Shown: positions 1 to 6,078 of the stretch, piece after piece
How the letters are laid out: every line of letters starts with the position of its first letter
Numbering within the stretch: the first letter of the stretch is position 1
Assembly: GCA_047615875.1 (NCBI GenBank)
Contig: JBLHGU010000273.1
Span: forward strand, 1-6,392
Direction: 5' to 3'
From: JBLHGU01 sp047615875
GTDB taxonomy: Bacteria > Pseudomonadota > Gammaproteobacteria > Arenicellales > CAJQKF01
Length of the DNA stretch: 6,392 bases
The notes under the pieces: model-generated
Told to the model about the DNA's origin: nothing
Seen by the model: only the letters and a program-made list of their open reading frames with translations
The model's database searches: none
Made by a program: the position numbers and the translations under genes

Positions 1-146
1 AGCATGCGATGAAATGCCGATGCAAGCGGTTCTAGTTCACTAAATCGGACAAATACTGGATTGGTGGCGGTACATATTGCACCCGCTGTAACAGCTGCGA
101 GTGAAGTGATCGCACTCTTAGAGTTGAAAATCGTGGGCTTTGACAC
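1..146 (-). CDS. EamA/DMT-family transporter, N-terminal fragment (cut by window edge)
   Basis: The 48 readable codons start at a GTG (144-146) and run off the left edge. A TAA lies immediately upstream in frame (147-149), and there is no in-frame ATG or TTG before the conserved part, so GTG is the only reasonable start. The product opens with a short polar stretch and then a hydrophobic segment (about residues 12-34), the expected first transmembrane helix. The motif NPVFVRFSELEPLASAFHRM (residues 29-48) closely resembles the conserved end of helix 1 and start of helix 2 in EamA (DUF6) members of the drug/metabolite transporter superfamily. These are inner-membrane proteins of about 300 residues with ten helices that export amino acids or other metabolites. 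The Shine-Dalgarno is weak (TGAG). The start codon falls in one arm of a potential stem (143-148 with 176-181). It lies downstream of fhs on the same strand. The family call rests on one motif in a fragment, and the substrate is unknown. Confidence 0.62.
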   Translation of the reverse strand, partial: MSKPTIFNSKSAITSLAAVTAGAICTATNPVFVRFSELEPLASAFHRM

Positions 147-181
147 TTAGCTCAAAGTTAGCAAGCTAACTTCTCAAGTGT
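143..181 (-). repeat. Nested inverted repeats over the start of the DMT transporter gene
   Basis: An inner perfect dyad has 8-bp arms, AAGTTAGC (155-162) and GCTAACTT (165-172), only two bases apart. An outer pair, ACACTT (143-148) and AAGTGT (176-181), encloses it. On the minus strand the outer 3' arm contains the GTG start codon of the transporter gene, and the inner dyad lies just upstream. It could be an operator, or an mRNA hairpin that limits translation initiation. The repeats are directly visible; the function is inferred. Confidence 0.45.
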
Positions 182-243
182 GTATTGGGTGTCATGTCAT
201 AGCCTGCGTGTTACTTTATGGATTACGTAGTGACAAGAGGCGG

Positions 244-270
244 TGGTCTTAACAGACTCTTTTAAGACCA
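244..270 (-). terminator. Hairpin after fhs, possible weak terminator
   Basis: Perfect 9-bp inverted repeat, TGGTCTTAA (244-252) and TTAAGACCA (262-270), with a 9-base loop, lying 48 bases beyond the fhs stop codon and before the DMT gene. The stem is only moderately GC-rich. No T-run follows it on the minus strand, so it is not a classical intrinsic terminator. It may pause transcription, stabilise the 3' end of fhs mRNA, or act as a protein site. Confidence 0.35.
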
Positions 271-318
271 TCTCATTTCTCGATCAACTGACGACGATGT
301 GCCGGGTTCAATATTCTG

Positions 319-1998
319 CTAAAACAACCCAGTAGTGAAACCATCTTCGTCAATACGAATTTTCGTCGCAGCAGGCACTCTGGGCAGCCCAGGCATTGTC
401 ATGATTTCACCACAGATTGCGACTATGAAACCTGCGCCGGCAGACAAACGAACCTCACGGATCGGTACAGTATGTCCACTTGGAGCACCACGTTTCTCGG
501 CGTCGGTGGAGAAACTGTACTGGGTTTTGGCGATACAAACCGGCAGATTGCCAAAGCCCGCTTCTTCAAATGCTGCTAATTGAGCGATCACCTTCTTGTC
601 TGCGCTGATGCCTTCTGCGCCATAAATATTTTGCGCAATGGTCTCAATTTTATTCCATAGCGGCATATCGTCAGAGTAAAGCATCTTGAATTCTGCTTGA
701 CCAGAATCTGCAAGATCAGCAACTTTGGCAGCCAGTTCGGTGGTGCCATCGCCTCCATTGGACCAGTGTGTACACTCAATGGCTTCAACGCCCTGACCGG
801 AACATTGTTGCTTTAATGCTTCCAGTTCAGCGTCTGTGTCGGCCACGAATCGATTGACTGCCACAATTACGGGTACGCCGTACTGTTTCATGTTTTTAAT
901 ATGACGATTAAGATTGGCCATGCCTCCAACCATTGCTTCGACATTCTCTTCACTGAGCGTGTCTTTGGCAACTCCGCCATGATATTTAAGGGCTCTTATA
1001 GTGGCTACAATGACGATTGTATCGGGCTTTAAGCCAGCTTTACGACATTTTATGTCGAGAAATTTCTCTGCTCCAAGATCCGCACCAAAACCTGCCTCGG
1101 TCACCACATAATCAGCCAGGCCTAAGCCTGTCTTGGTGGCGACGACAGAATTACAGCCATGGGCGATATTAGCAAAGGGACCGCCATGAATAATTGCAGG
1201 GTTACCCTCTAATGTTTGAACAAGGTTAGGTGAGAAGGCATCGCGCAATAAAACGGTCATGGGGCCTGCGGCTTCAAGTTGTTTCGCAGTGATGGCTTTG
1301 CGGTCTCGTGTATAACCGACAATAATGTTTCCGATACGTCGCTCGAGATCCTCAAGACTATCTGCAAGACAGAATATGGCCATAATCTCAGACGCCACCG
1401 TAATGTCGAAACCAGACTCACGTGGAAAACCATTAGCTACACCGCCTAGTGAAACATTAATTTGCCGCAGGGCGCGGTCATTCATGTCCACCACTCGACG
1501 CCAGGTTACGCGGCGGGTGTCGAATTCGAAGCCATTACCCCAGTAAATATGATTATCAATCAATGCGGAAAGTAAATTATGGGCAGAGGTGATCGCGTGA
1601 AAATCACCCGTAAAATGCAGATTGATATCTTCCATTGGTATGACCTGGGCCCAGCCACCACCGGCGGCACCACCTTTCATGCCAAAGCAGGGACCGAGAC
1701 TTGGCTCGCGTAAGCAGACTAGAGCATTCTTGCCTATTTTATTCAGCCCATCACATAGTCCTACAGATGTTGTGGTTTTTCCTTCTCCTGCTGGGGTAGG
1801 AGAGATTGCGGTTACTAGTATTAAGCGACCACGTGGATTAGCTGATGCTGTCTGTACTGTTTCCAGCCCGATTTTTGCTTTATCGTGACCAAATGGTCGC
1901 AGGTTTTTCCATTCGATGCCGACTTTGTCAGCAATTTCTCGTATCGGTTGTGATGTGACACTTCGTGCGATTTCAATATCGGATAGATGTTCGCTCAA
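319..1998 (-). CDS. fhs: Formate--tetrahydrofolate ligase (10-formyl-THF synthetase)
   Basis: Cytoplasmic enzyme that joins formate to tetrahydrofolate using ATP, giving 10-formyl-THF for purine synthesis, initiator formyl-Met-tRNA, or C1 assimilation (or formate release in reverse). The 559-residue length is normal for the bacterial monofunctional family. Visible family motifs are the phosphate-binding loop TPAGEGKTT (68-76), the glycine-rich REPSLGPCFGMKGGAAGGG (97-115), GDFHAI (131-136), the HGGPFANIAHGCNS segment (271-284) and the TEAGFGADLGAEKF segment (300-313), which is very conserved in this family. The start is TTG at 1996-1998; minus-strand AGGAG (2006-2010) lies 7 bases upstream, and the reading MSEHLSDIEIAR fits the family N-terminus. 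The gene is intact with no frameshift. It lies 196 bp downstream of the LysR gene on the same strand and 172 bp upstream of the DMT transporter gene. Identification is near certain; its metabolic direction here is unknown. Confidence 0.97.
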   Translation of the reverse strand: MSEHLSDIEIARSVTSQPIREIADKVGIEWKNLRPFGHDKAKIGLETVQTASANPRGRLILVTAISPTPAGEGKTTTSVGLCDGLNKIGKNALVCLREPSLGPCFGMKGGAAGGGWAQVIPMEDINLHFTGDFHAITSAHNLLSALIDNHIYWGNGFEFDTRRVTWRRVVDMNDRALRQINVSLGGVANGFPRESGFDITVASEIMAIFCLADSLEDLERRIGNIIVGYTRDRKAITAKQLEAAGPMTVLLRDAFSPNLVQTLEGNPAIIHGGPFANIAHGCNSVVATKTGLGLADYVVTEAGFGADLGAEKFLDIKCRKAGLKPDTIVIVATIRALKYHGGVAKDTLSEENVEAMVGGMANLNRHIKNMKQYGVPVIVAVNRFVADTDAELEALKQQCSGQGVEAIECTHWSNGGDGTTELAAKVADLADSGQAEFKMLYSDDMPLWNKIETIAQNIYGAEGISADKKVIAQLAAFEEAGFGNLPVCIAKTQYSFSTDAEKRGAPSGHTVPIREVRLSAGAGFIVAICGEIMTMPGLPRVPAATKIRIDEDGFTTGLF

Positions 1999-2005
1999 CT
2001 GGGGT

Positions 2006-2010
2006 CTCCT
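2006..2010 (-). promoter_or_regulatory. Shine-Dalgarno that fixes the TTG start of fhs
   Basis: AGGAG on the minus strand sits 7 bases before the TTG at 1996-1998. No ATG or GTG has equivalent support, and the protein read from the TTG begins where Fhs proteins normally begin. Confidence 0.75.
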
Positions 2011-2073
2011 AAGATTTGCAAGCTGTTATTTGTGTTGAATTCTCCCACAGCCATCATGGAAAGTTGATTGAGC

Positions 2074-2102
2074 TTGCCAATCAGATAAATTGTTTTGCCA
2101 AT
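2074..2102 (-). repeat. Two direct ATTGGCAA repeats, 21 bp apart, upstream of fhs
   Basis: The minus strand carries ATTGGCAA at 2095-2102 and again at 2074-2081. The start-to-start distance is 21 bp, two helical turns, which would place both copies on the same face of the DNA. They lie about 75-105 bp before the fhs start. One copy falls in the spacer of the candidate promoter and the other just downstream of its -10 box. This layout suits a regulator binding site, but two 8-mers in AT-rich DNA could also arise by chance. Confidence 0.35.
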
Positions 2103-2117
2103 AATAAGATCTGTTAA
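2089..2117 (-). promoter_or_regulatory. Candidate sigma-70 promoter for fhs
   Basis: The minus strand shows TTAACA (2112-2117, five of six to TTGACA), a 17-base spacer and AACAAT (2089-2094, four of six to TATAAT). Transcription would begin near 2082 and give a leader of roughly 80 bases. The match is modest. Read-through from the LysR gene is an alternative, since I see no clear terminator between the two. Confidence 0.25.
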
Positions 2118-2194
2118 AACCCTATTCCTGGTGAGATCAATGCGTTGAAATAAGGAGCGGCAAGCGTCTACCTGGTTAAATTCTTTTGTGAACC

Positions 2195-3091
2195 TTAGGA
2201 TGGTTCGGGAAAGGAATTCTGTGAAACTGCTTCTTCCATCAGTTCAACAAATGCACGTGTCATGGGAAACTGTGGATCTCCCTTCACCCACATAAGACCG
2301 AGTCGCTGACTCACCACCGGTTCCTCAAGCAATCGTCCACGGGTGCCGGGGAGTTGGGTAAAACGCTGTGGAACAATTGTTGCCAATTGGCCTGCCATGA
2401 CATGAAACGCCAATTGAAAGATTGAGTTCGACTGTAGTTGAGGCACTGGTGTGTGACCTACAGATTGAAAGGCTGCATCCATTAGCTGGCGTTCACGCAT
2501 AAATGGTGAAAGTAAACAAAGCGGTAATTCCGCCGCGTCAGTCCAAGATGCCGTGTCTTTGTCAAGTAGCCAATCATTGTCAGGAAGTAGCAAATGAAAA
2601 GGCTCCTCATACAAGGGCAGGGTATCGATACGATTTGGCAAAGTCAGGTCAAGATAACTGATGCCAACATCGAGTTCAAAGTTCATTAAACCGAGAATTA
2701 ACTGGTCTTCTCCCAGAAATTGAATATCAATTTGCACCCCGGGGTAACGTTCGCTGAAAATGCGTGACATCTCTGGTAGAACCGGCGAACTCATCGGCAT
2801 TGCACCGATACGCAGATGGCCTTTGAGGTTTTCCTTCATGATGGCTAGCTCTTCCATCATCGCTGCTCTATCCGCTAGTAGCCGCTTGGACCATTCGATG
2901 ACCCTTTTGCCTTCCTCAGTGAAACCTTGAAATTTTTGATGTCGCAAGATAATCGGAATGCCAAGCTCTTCCTCTAAACTCTTGATCGCGCTGGATAAAC
3001 TGGGCTGAGAAACATGACAACGTTCCGCCGCTCGCCCGAAATGACCTTCTTTTTCAAGTGCGGTTAGGTAATGAAATTGTCGTAGGAACAT
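2195..3091 (-). CDS. LysR-type transcriptional regulator, similar to formate-dehydrogenase-linked LysR proteins
   Basis: A 298-residue DNA-binding regulator, the usual length for the family. The N-terminal winged helix-turn-helix covers about residues 2-60. GHFGRAAERCHVSQPSLSSA (17-36) is the HTH, followed by the typical IKSLEEELGI recognition and wing start. The linker helix spans about 60-88. The periplasmic-binding-protein-like effector domain begins at HLRIGAMPM (92-100) and runs to about 290, with the family-typical FELDVGISYL (138-147). From memory, the opening MFLRQFHYL, EGHFGRAAE and FELDVGISYL resemble the LysR regulator adjacent to formate dehydrogenase (fds) operons; this was not checked by search. 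The ATG at 3089-3091 has no obvious Shine-Dalgarno, but the N-terminus matches the family. It is codirectional with fhs (196 bp apart) and divergent from the ABC importer operon, the classic arrangement for a LysR regulator acting on a neighbouring operon. Effector and targets are inferred only. Confidence 0.93.
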   Translation of the reverse strand: MFLRQFHYLTALEKEGHFGRAAERCHVSQPSLSSAIKSLEEELGIPIILRHQKFQGFTEEGKRVIEWSKRLLADRAAMMEELAIMKENLKGHLRIGAMPMSSPVLPEMSRIFSERYPGVQIDIQFLGEDQLILGLMNFELDVGISYLDLTLPNRIDTLPLYEEPFHLLLPDNDWLLDKDTASWTDAAELPLCLLSPFMRERQLMDAAFQSVGHTPVPQLQSNSIFQLAFHVMAGQLATIVPQRFTQLPGTRGRLLEEPVVSQRLGLMWVKGDPQFPMTRAFVELMEEAVSQNSFPEPS

Positions 3092-3149
3092 GGTTGGAAA
3101 TCAGAGTTGGATTGGGCGCATAAAACAGTGCAGATGCATCATAACCACT

Positions 3150-3231
3150 CGTTGCGGACAACGATAGCGGTTTCTACGAATATCGAACCAGTGCGGACGA
3201 ATACCCTCTATAAAGTCTGATATGGTGCGGA
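3150..3231. repeat. Three TGCGGA copies and a short dyad near the lysR promoter
   Basis: TGCGGA occurs at 3153-3158, 3192-3197 and 3226-3231; the last two extend to GTGCGGA. The first copy overlaps the dyad CGTTG-CGGA-CAACG (3150-3163). All are on the same strand and lie 60-140 bp upstream of the LysR start. They could be regulator sites; the motif is short and chance is not excluded. Confidence 0.25.
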
Positions 3232-3353
3232 TGGCTATACTATTCGGTTAAATTTGACAGTATAGGTCGCAGATTTCTGGCATGGTTCATTAGATATCGT
3301 TTATCCGTCTGAAATTGCTAATAGATTAATTCACATTTTTTTGTTCAAGCCGC

Positions 3354-3371
3354 ATAATTAGCCCAAATTAT
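3354..3371. promoter_or_regulatory. 18-bp dyad, candidate regulator site
   Basis: Perfect 6-bp arms ATAATT (3354-3359) and AATTAT (3366-3371) flank six bases. LysR proteins often bind interrupted AT-rich dyads in divergent spacers, so this is a candidate site. It does not fit the T-N11-A box exactly, and the region is AT-rich. Confidence 0.2.
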
Positions 3372-3538
3372 ATTGATATAGCAGATCTTTGTTGTAGGAC
3401 TCCGATAGAAATCTTGTCTACTAATCGGCTGCTAAGCGGATTTATCACTTTAACTCTTATTTAGTGTATTTCAATCTAGCCCGTTTGGAATTAGGCATTG
3501 GTCTCTTAATTTAACCGGAACTTAGTTAGGATTGGATA

Positions 3539-3544
3539 TATAAC
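3539..3544 (+). promoter_or_regulatory. Candidate -10 box for the structured leader
   Basis: TATAAC matches TATAAT at five of six positions and would start transcription near 3551, close to the first stem-loop (3548-3570). No good -35 hexamer lies 16-18 bases upstream, so such a promoter would probably need an activator. Weak evidence. Confidence 0.2.
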
Positions 3545-3547
3545 TTG

Positions 3548-3570
3548 TCACTGCAATATATTTGTAGTGA
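3548..3570. repeat. 23-bp imperfect palindrome / stem-loop
   Basis: TCACTGCAA (3548-3556) pairs with TTGTAGTGA (3562-3570) around a 5-base loop. The one imperfection is a G-U pair if transcribed from the plus strand. It could be an operator near a promoter or the first hairpin of the leader RNA. Confidence 0.4.
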
Positions 3571-3592
3571 TGTAGTTACATAAAGGAAATCG

Positions 3593-3634
3593 ATGTCAGA
3601 AAGTGGTACCGGTAGGATTTCCCAGGACGTCTAA
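3593..3634 (+). CDS. Possible 13-residue leader peptide
   Basis: An ATG at 3593-3595 is preceded at a 5-base distance by AAGGA (3583-3587), a better ribosome site than that of most genes in this window. The frame reads MSESGTGRISQDV and ends in TAA at 3632-3634. The stop codon falls in the 5' arm of the stem-loop at 3628-3646, so ribosomes finishing this frame would disrupt that stem. It lies in the long leader upstream of the importer operon. The peptide has no run of one amino acid as in classical attenuation. A chance short frame is quite possible. Confidence 0.25.
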   Translation: MSESGTGRISQDV

Positions 3635-3856
3635 GAGTAATAGACGCAAGCAATCGAATCATTAGTTTGAACAAATAGCTAGGGAGGCAAGAAACTAATA
3701 GCATAAGGCGTAGATAACGAGACAGTTATCAGTACGATTATTCGCCTTTACTGAATACTATCCAATTTACAGCTACACGTAGGTAGGTGTATCCAGATAT
3801 TTGTGGAATTTTATTCGTATTAAGGTGTTTTTCAGTTTTTCGATAATATTACCAAT

Positions 3857-3861
3857 TAGGA
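3857..3861 (+). promoter_or_regulatory. Shine-Dalgarno of the binding-protein gene; two possible ATG starts
   Basis: TAGGA lies 4 bases before the ATG at 3866 and 7 bases before the adjacent in-frame ATG at 3869. The spacing favours the second ATG, which would shorten the precursor by one residue and leave the mature protein unchanged. Confidence 0.5.
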
Positions 3862-3865
3862 TACT

Positions 3866-5011
3866 ATGATGAGAAAAGAGATACGTAAAATACAAAATAA
3901 GCTGACGCTGGCAATGGTCGCTGCTGGCTTGACAGCGGGCTCAGTGTCCGTTGCAACAGCTGCAGAAATCGACTTTGGAAACGTGGGTGACCCGATTGAT
4001 CTGGTAGTAGGATATCAACCTTATTACACAGAAGCCTGGTCAGGCGTTGTAATGAAAGGCCTCAAGTTTTATGAAAAATACCTGCCTAAAGGATCCACTG
4101 TTGAATTTCAGATTGGTCTGCAAGGTGGAATTATCGTAAATGCAATGTTAGCTGGTAAACAGCATATTGGTTATATGGGTGACATGCCTGCGATAGTTGC
4201 TACAACAAAAGAACGTGTTGCTGATATCCGTATCGTTGCTACTGCAGGTCTTGGTGAAGATCAGTGTAATAACATGTTGGTTAGAACCGACGCACCAGCT
4301 TTTGCTAGTTCAGACGAAGCGATTCAGTGGATGGATGGTAAAATAGTAGCAGTGCCAAAGGGCGCCTGTACTGATCGATTTGCATTGGCAGTATTTGAGA
4401 AGAAGAATATTAAGCCTGCGCAATACCTGAATCAGAATATCGAAGTTATCACTAGTGGTTTCCGCGCTGGAAAACTTGATGCCGCGGCTATTTGGGAGCC
4501 AACAGCAGCCCGTCTTGTAGAAGAAGGTCTGGCACGTAAAGTGGCGACTGGCGCATCAGTTGGCGAAAACGATGGTGGTTTTATCGACATGCGTGGTGAC
4601 CTTATTGATCAACGCCCTGATGTGGTTACGGCATGGTTAAATGCTGAGCTTGACGCGCAGTTATTCATGGCAGATCCCGCCAATACCATGGCAGTTGTTA
4701 AAATGGCAGCTGAACAAACCACTGGATTTGACGATAAAGTGTTGTGGAAAGCTATGGTTGGTAGCACTCCTAAGGATCAAGGTGGTACCGATGTGCGAAA
4801 TGAAATGGCTTTCGCCATTACACCAAAAGCACAAGCGTTGATCGACAAAGCAACCAAGTTCCTACATTCTATCAAAACCATTAAAGTTGATACTCTGCGA
4901 GATAACGCAATTATGACCAACTTTACTGAAGATATTTTGAAAGAACGTGGACTGACTGCACCAATTGGTAAAATTATGGCACAGCCAGATTCCGCCTTTA
5001 TGGGTAGTTAA
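3866..5011 (+). CDS. Periplasmic substrate-binding protein of a NitT/TauT-type ABC importer
   Basis: 381 residues. The N-terminus is a typical Sec signal: basic MMRKEIRKIQNK, a hydrophobic core about 13-30, and a TAA cleavage site near residue 33. There is no lipobox cysteine, so the mature protein should be soluble in the periplasm. The mature part follows the NMT1/SsuA-like fold: DLVVGYQPYYTEAW (45-58) at the first strand, LQGGIIVNAMLAGKQHIGYMGDMPAI (85-110) around the binding cleft, and SGFRAGKLDAAAIWEPTAARL (197-217), a hallmark of nitrate/sulfonate/taurine-type binders. Cys134 and Cys168 are the only cysteines of the mature chain and could form a disulfide. The chain is somewhat longer than many relatives, the extra length being C-terminal. 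It is the first gene of the importer operon, behind a long leader. The ligand is not readable: sulfonate, nitrate, cyanate, thiamine-precursor and other binders share this fold. Confidence 0.9.
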   Translation: MMRKEIRKIQNKLTLAMVAAGLTAGSVSVATAAEIDFGNVGDPIDLVVGYQPYYTEAWSGVVMKGLKFYEKYLPKGSTVEFQIGLQGGIIVNAMLAGKQHIGYMGDMPAIVATTKERVADIRIVATAGLGEDQCNNMLVRTDAPAFASSDEAIQWMDGKIVAVPKGACTDRFALAVFEKKNIKPAQYLNQNIEVITSGFRAGKLDAAAIWEPTAARLVEEGLARKVATGASVGENDGGFIDMRGDLIDQRPDVVTAWLNAELDAQLFMADPANTMAVVKMAAEQTTGFDDKVLWKAMVGSTPKDQGGTDVRNEMAFAITPKAQALIDKATKFLHSIKTIKVDTLRDNAIMTNFTEDILKERGLTAPIGKIMAQPDSAFMGS

Positions 5012-5040
5012 AACGAATTGATCGATAGATCATGTTGTAC

Positions 5041-5070
5041 TTGCCCTCCGTCGTTTGCGGCGGAGGGCAA
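5041..5070 (+). terminator. Strong GC-rich hairpin between binding-protein and permease genes
   Basis: TTGCCCTCCG (5041-5050) pairs perfectly with CGGAGGGCAA (5061-5070), with further pairing inside the 10-base loop. It lies 30 bases after the stop of the binding-protein gene. No T-run follows directly; the nearest is at about 5090-5095. It probably acts as a partial terminator or a 3'-end stabiliser of the binding-protein message, letting the binding protein be made in excess over the membrane components, as known for the hairpins between malE and malF. The stem is certain; the role is inferred. Confidence 0.65.
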
Positions 5071-5223
5071 CAGATGTAAACTAGTTCTCTTTTTAAGCGC
5101 TGCATTCCAGGGTTGATTTTGTTAGAGCGTGTGTTGTGCTCTTGCTTTGGGATAATTCCAAATTCTGAATGAGATCTGGGTGGGTAAATTGGGAATTAAT
5201 CAATACGATGAAATAGGCAAAAT

Positions 5224-6078
5224 ATGAGTCAATCCAACACGACTAGTATGAACCTGACGATGTACCGAATATCGTCGTGGTTGAAAAGTCCGAGACCTTA
5301 TCTGATGTTTATAGGTTTCGCCTTTTTACTCCTTTTTTGGTATTTTTCTGTAGAAGTGTGGAAATTGCCACGTTTTCAGGACATGCCGGGATTGACCGAG
5401 GTTTTCACCGAGTGGTTTAGTAAGGACCCTTATTACGGGCTTTCTATTTACACTCCTGAGTATTATCAACATATCGGCATTAGCCTGCGACGAATCGCGC
5501 TTGCTTTCTGCCTGGCTACTGCTCTTGGCGTGCCATTGGGCCTTTTTCTAGGTTGGTCAAAAACTCTACGAGAGTATATTTTTCCGCTATTTGAAGTATT
5601 CCGACCGATTCCAGTGTTAGCCTGGGTGCCTCTGGCTATAATTATATTTAGTGGATCGGAAACTCCGGTTATTTTCCTGACCTTTATGGCATCATTTTTC
5701 GCAACCACATTGAATACGATGCTGGGTGTGGAATCCATCGACGAGTCTTACAGCCGTGCCGCCTATTGCCTTGGCGCTAGTCGTTGGCAAACCTTTTGGC
5801 ATGTGGTTGTGCCCGGCGCTATGCCCTTCATATTTACTGGCTTACAAATTTCAATTGGTGTTGCCTGGTTTTCATTGGTGGCTGGCGAGATGGTGTCGGG
5901 ACAGTATGGCTTAGGCTATCTGATTAACACCGCATACATGATGATTGAGTATCCGAAAATTATTATTGGCATGATAACACTGGGTGTAATTGGCTATATA
6001 ACCAGCGCATTAGTAAGAGTAGCCGGTGATTACATGATGCAGTGGCGTGTGCGTGAACTGGCTCTTGGAGATAATTAA
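5224..6078 (+). CDS. ABC importer permease, NitT/TauT (SsuC/TauC) type
   Basis: 284 residues, slightly longer than the usual 250-280 because of an N-terminal cytoplasmic tail and a long segment after the first helix. Helix 1 is about 26-42. A hydrophilic stretch (about 48-85) follows, then hydrophobic segments at about 90-110, 118-142, 147-168, 202-222 and 246-266, the expected layout of a BPD-type inner-membrane permease. RPIPVLAWVPLAIIIF (127-142) is characteristic of the nitrate/taurine/sulfonate subfamily. The EAA loop that contacts the ATPase is SRAAYCLGASRWQTFWHVVVPG (177-198), with the invariant glycine at 184. The ATG at 5224 has a modest TAGG 6 bases upstream. The gene overlaps the ATPase gene by one base (TAATG), indicating coupled translation. 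Two copies would form the membrane channel. Substrate unknown. Confidence 0.93.
   Translation: MSQSNTTSMNLTMYRISSWLKSPRPYLMFIGFAFLLLFWYFSVEVWKLPRFQDMPGLTEVFTEWFSKDPYYGLSIYTPEYYQHIGISLRRIALAFCLATALGVPLGLFLGWSKTLREYIFPLFEVFRPIPVLAWVPLAIIIFSGSETPVIFLTFMASFFATTLNTMLGVESIDESYSRAAYCLGASRWQTFWHVVVPGAMPFIFTGLQISIGVAWFSLVAGEMVSGQYGLGYLINTAYMMIEYPKIIIGMITLGVIGYITSALVRVAGDYMMQWRVRELALGDN

Larger units (their letters stand above)
3545..3750 (+). ncRNA. Stem-loop-rich region, candidate structured 5' leader or small RNA
   Basis: Four consecutive stem-loops occur in about 205 bases. They are 3548-3556 with 3562-3570 (9 bp), CGTCTA 3628-3633 with TAGACG 3641-3646, ATTAGTTT 3661-3668 with AAACTAAT 3692-3699, and AAGGCG 3705-3710 with CGCCTT 3743-3748. 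The last encloses GATAAC 3713-3718 with GTTATC 3725-3730. The 23-base loop of the third stem is purine-rich around GCTAGGGAGGC (3679-3689). The region lies on the importer's coding strand, ending 116 bases before its ATG. I looked for TPP, cobalamin, FMN, glycine, c-di-GMP-I, guanidine, ZTP and THF signatures and recognised none. It could be an unrecognised cis-regulatory RNA, or a set of chance AT-rich repeats. Confidence 0.35.
3092..3865. other. 774-bp divergent spacer between the LysR gene and the importer operon
   Basis: No protein-coding gene of ordinary size is visible on either strand. The left part (3092-3540) is AT-rich with short dyads: CGTTG-N4-CAACG (3150-3163), ATAATT-N6-AATTAT (3354-3371) and three copies of TGCGGA. 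A minus-strand TATGAT (3138-3143), 47 bases before the LysR ATG, is a possible -10 box for lysR, with a poor -35. The right part (3545-3750) is dense in stem-loops and listed separately. About 115 AT-rich bases then lead to the binding-protein start. The length exceeds a usual LysR divergent promoter and suggests a long 5' leader or an unannotated small RNA. Confidence 0.6.

Noticed and set aside
1..43. Plus-strand open frame 2-43 as the end of another gene
   Set aside because: Only 13 codons, and it is antisense to the EamA-like motif, which is far better supported.
208..236. Minus-strand promoter for the DMT gene (TTGTCA at 231-236)
   Set aside because: The -35 match is fair, but the hexamer at 17 bases (TAACAC) matches TATAAT at only three positions.
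335..1888. Open plus-strand frames within fhs (335-583, 1325-1546, 1622-1888)
   Set aside because: They are antisense to a highly conserved gene, lack family motifs, and are explained as shadows of its codons.
2011..2194. ZTP (pfl) or THF riboswitch upstream of fhs, which would be expected in some bacteria
   Set aside because: The conserved core sequences of these classes are not recognisable in this 184-base stretch.
3254..3259. Perfect TTGACA on the plus strand as a -35 box for the importer operon
   Set aside because: No -10-like hexamer lies at 16-19 bases; the nearest AT-rich hexamers are too close or too far.
3842..3847. GATAAT as a -10 box just before the binding-protein gene
   Set aside because: There is no acceptable -35, and transcription would start almost on the Shine-Dalgarno.
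3545..3865. TPP riboswitch, given that thiamine-precursor importers use NMT1-type binding proteins
   Set aside because: Neither the CTGAGA core nor the conserved downstream TPP-binding segment is present.
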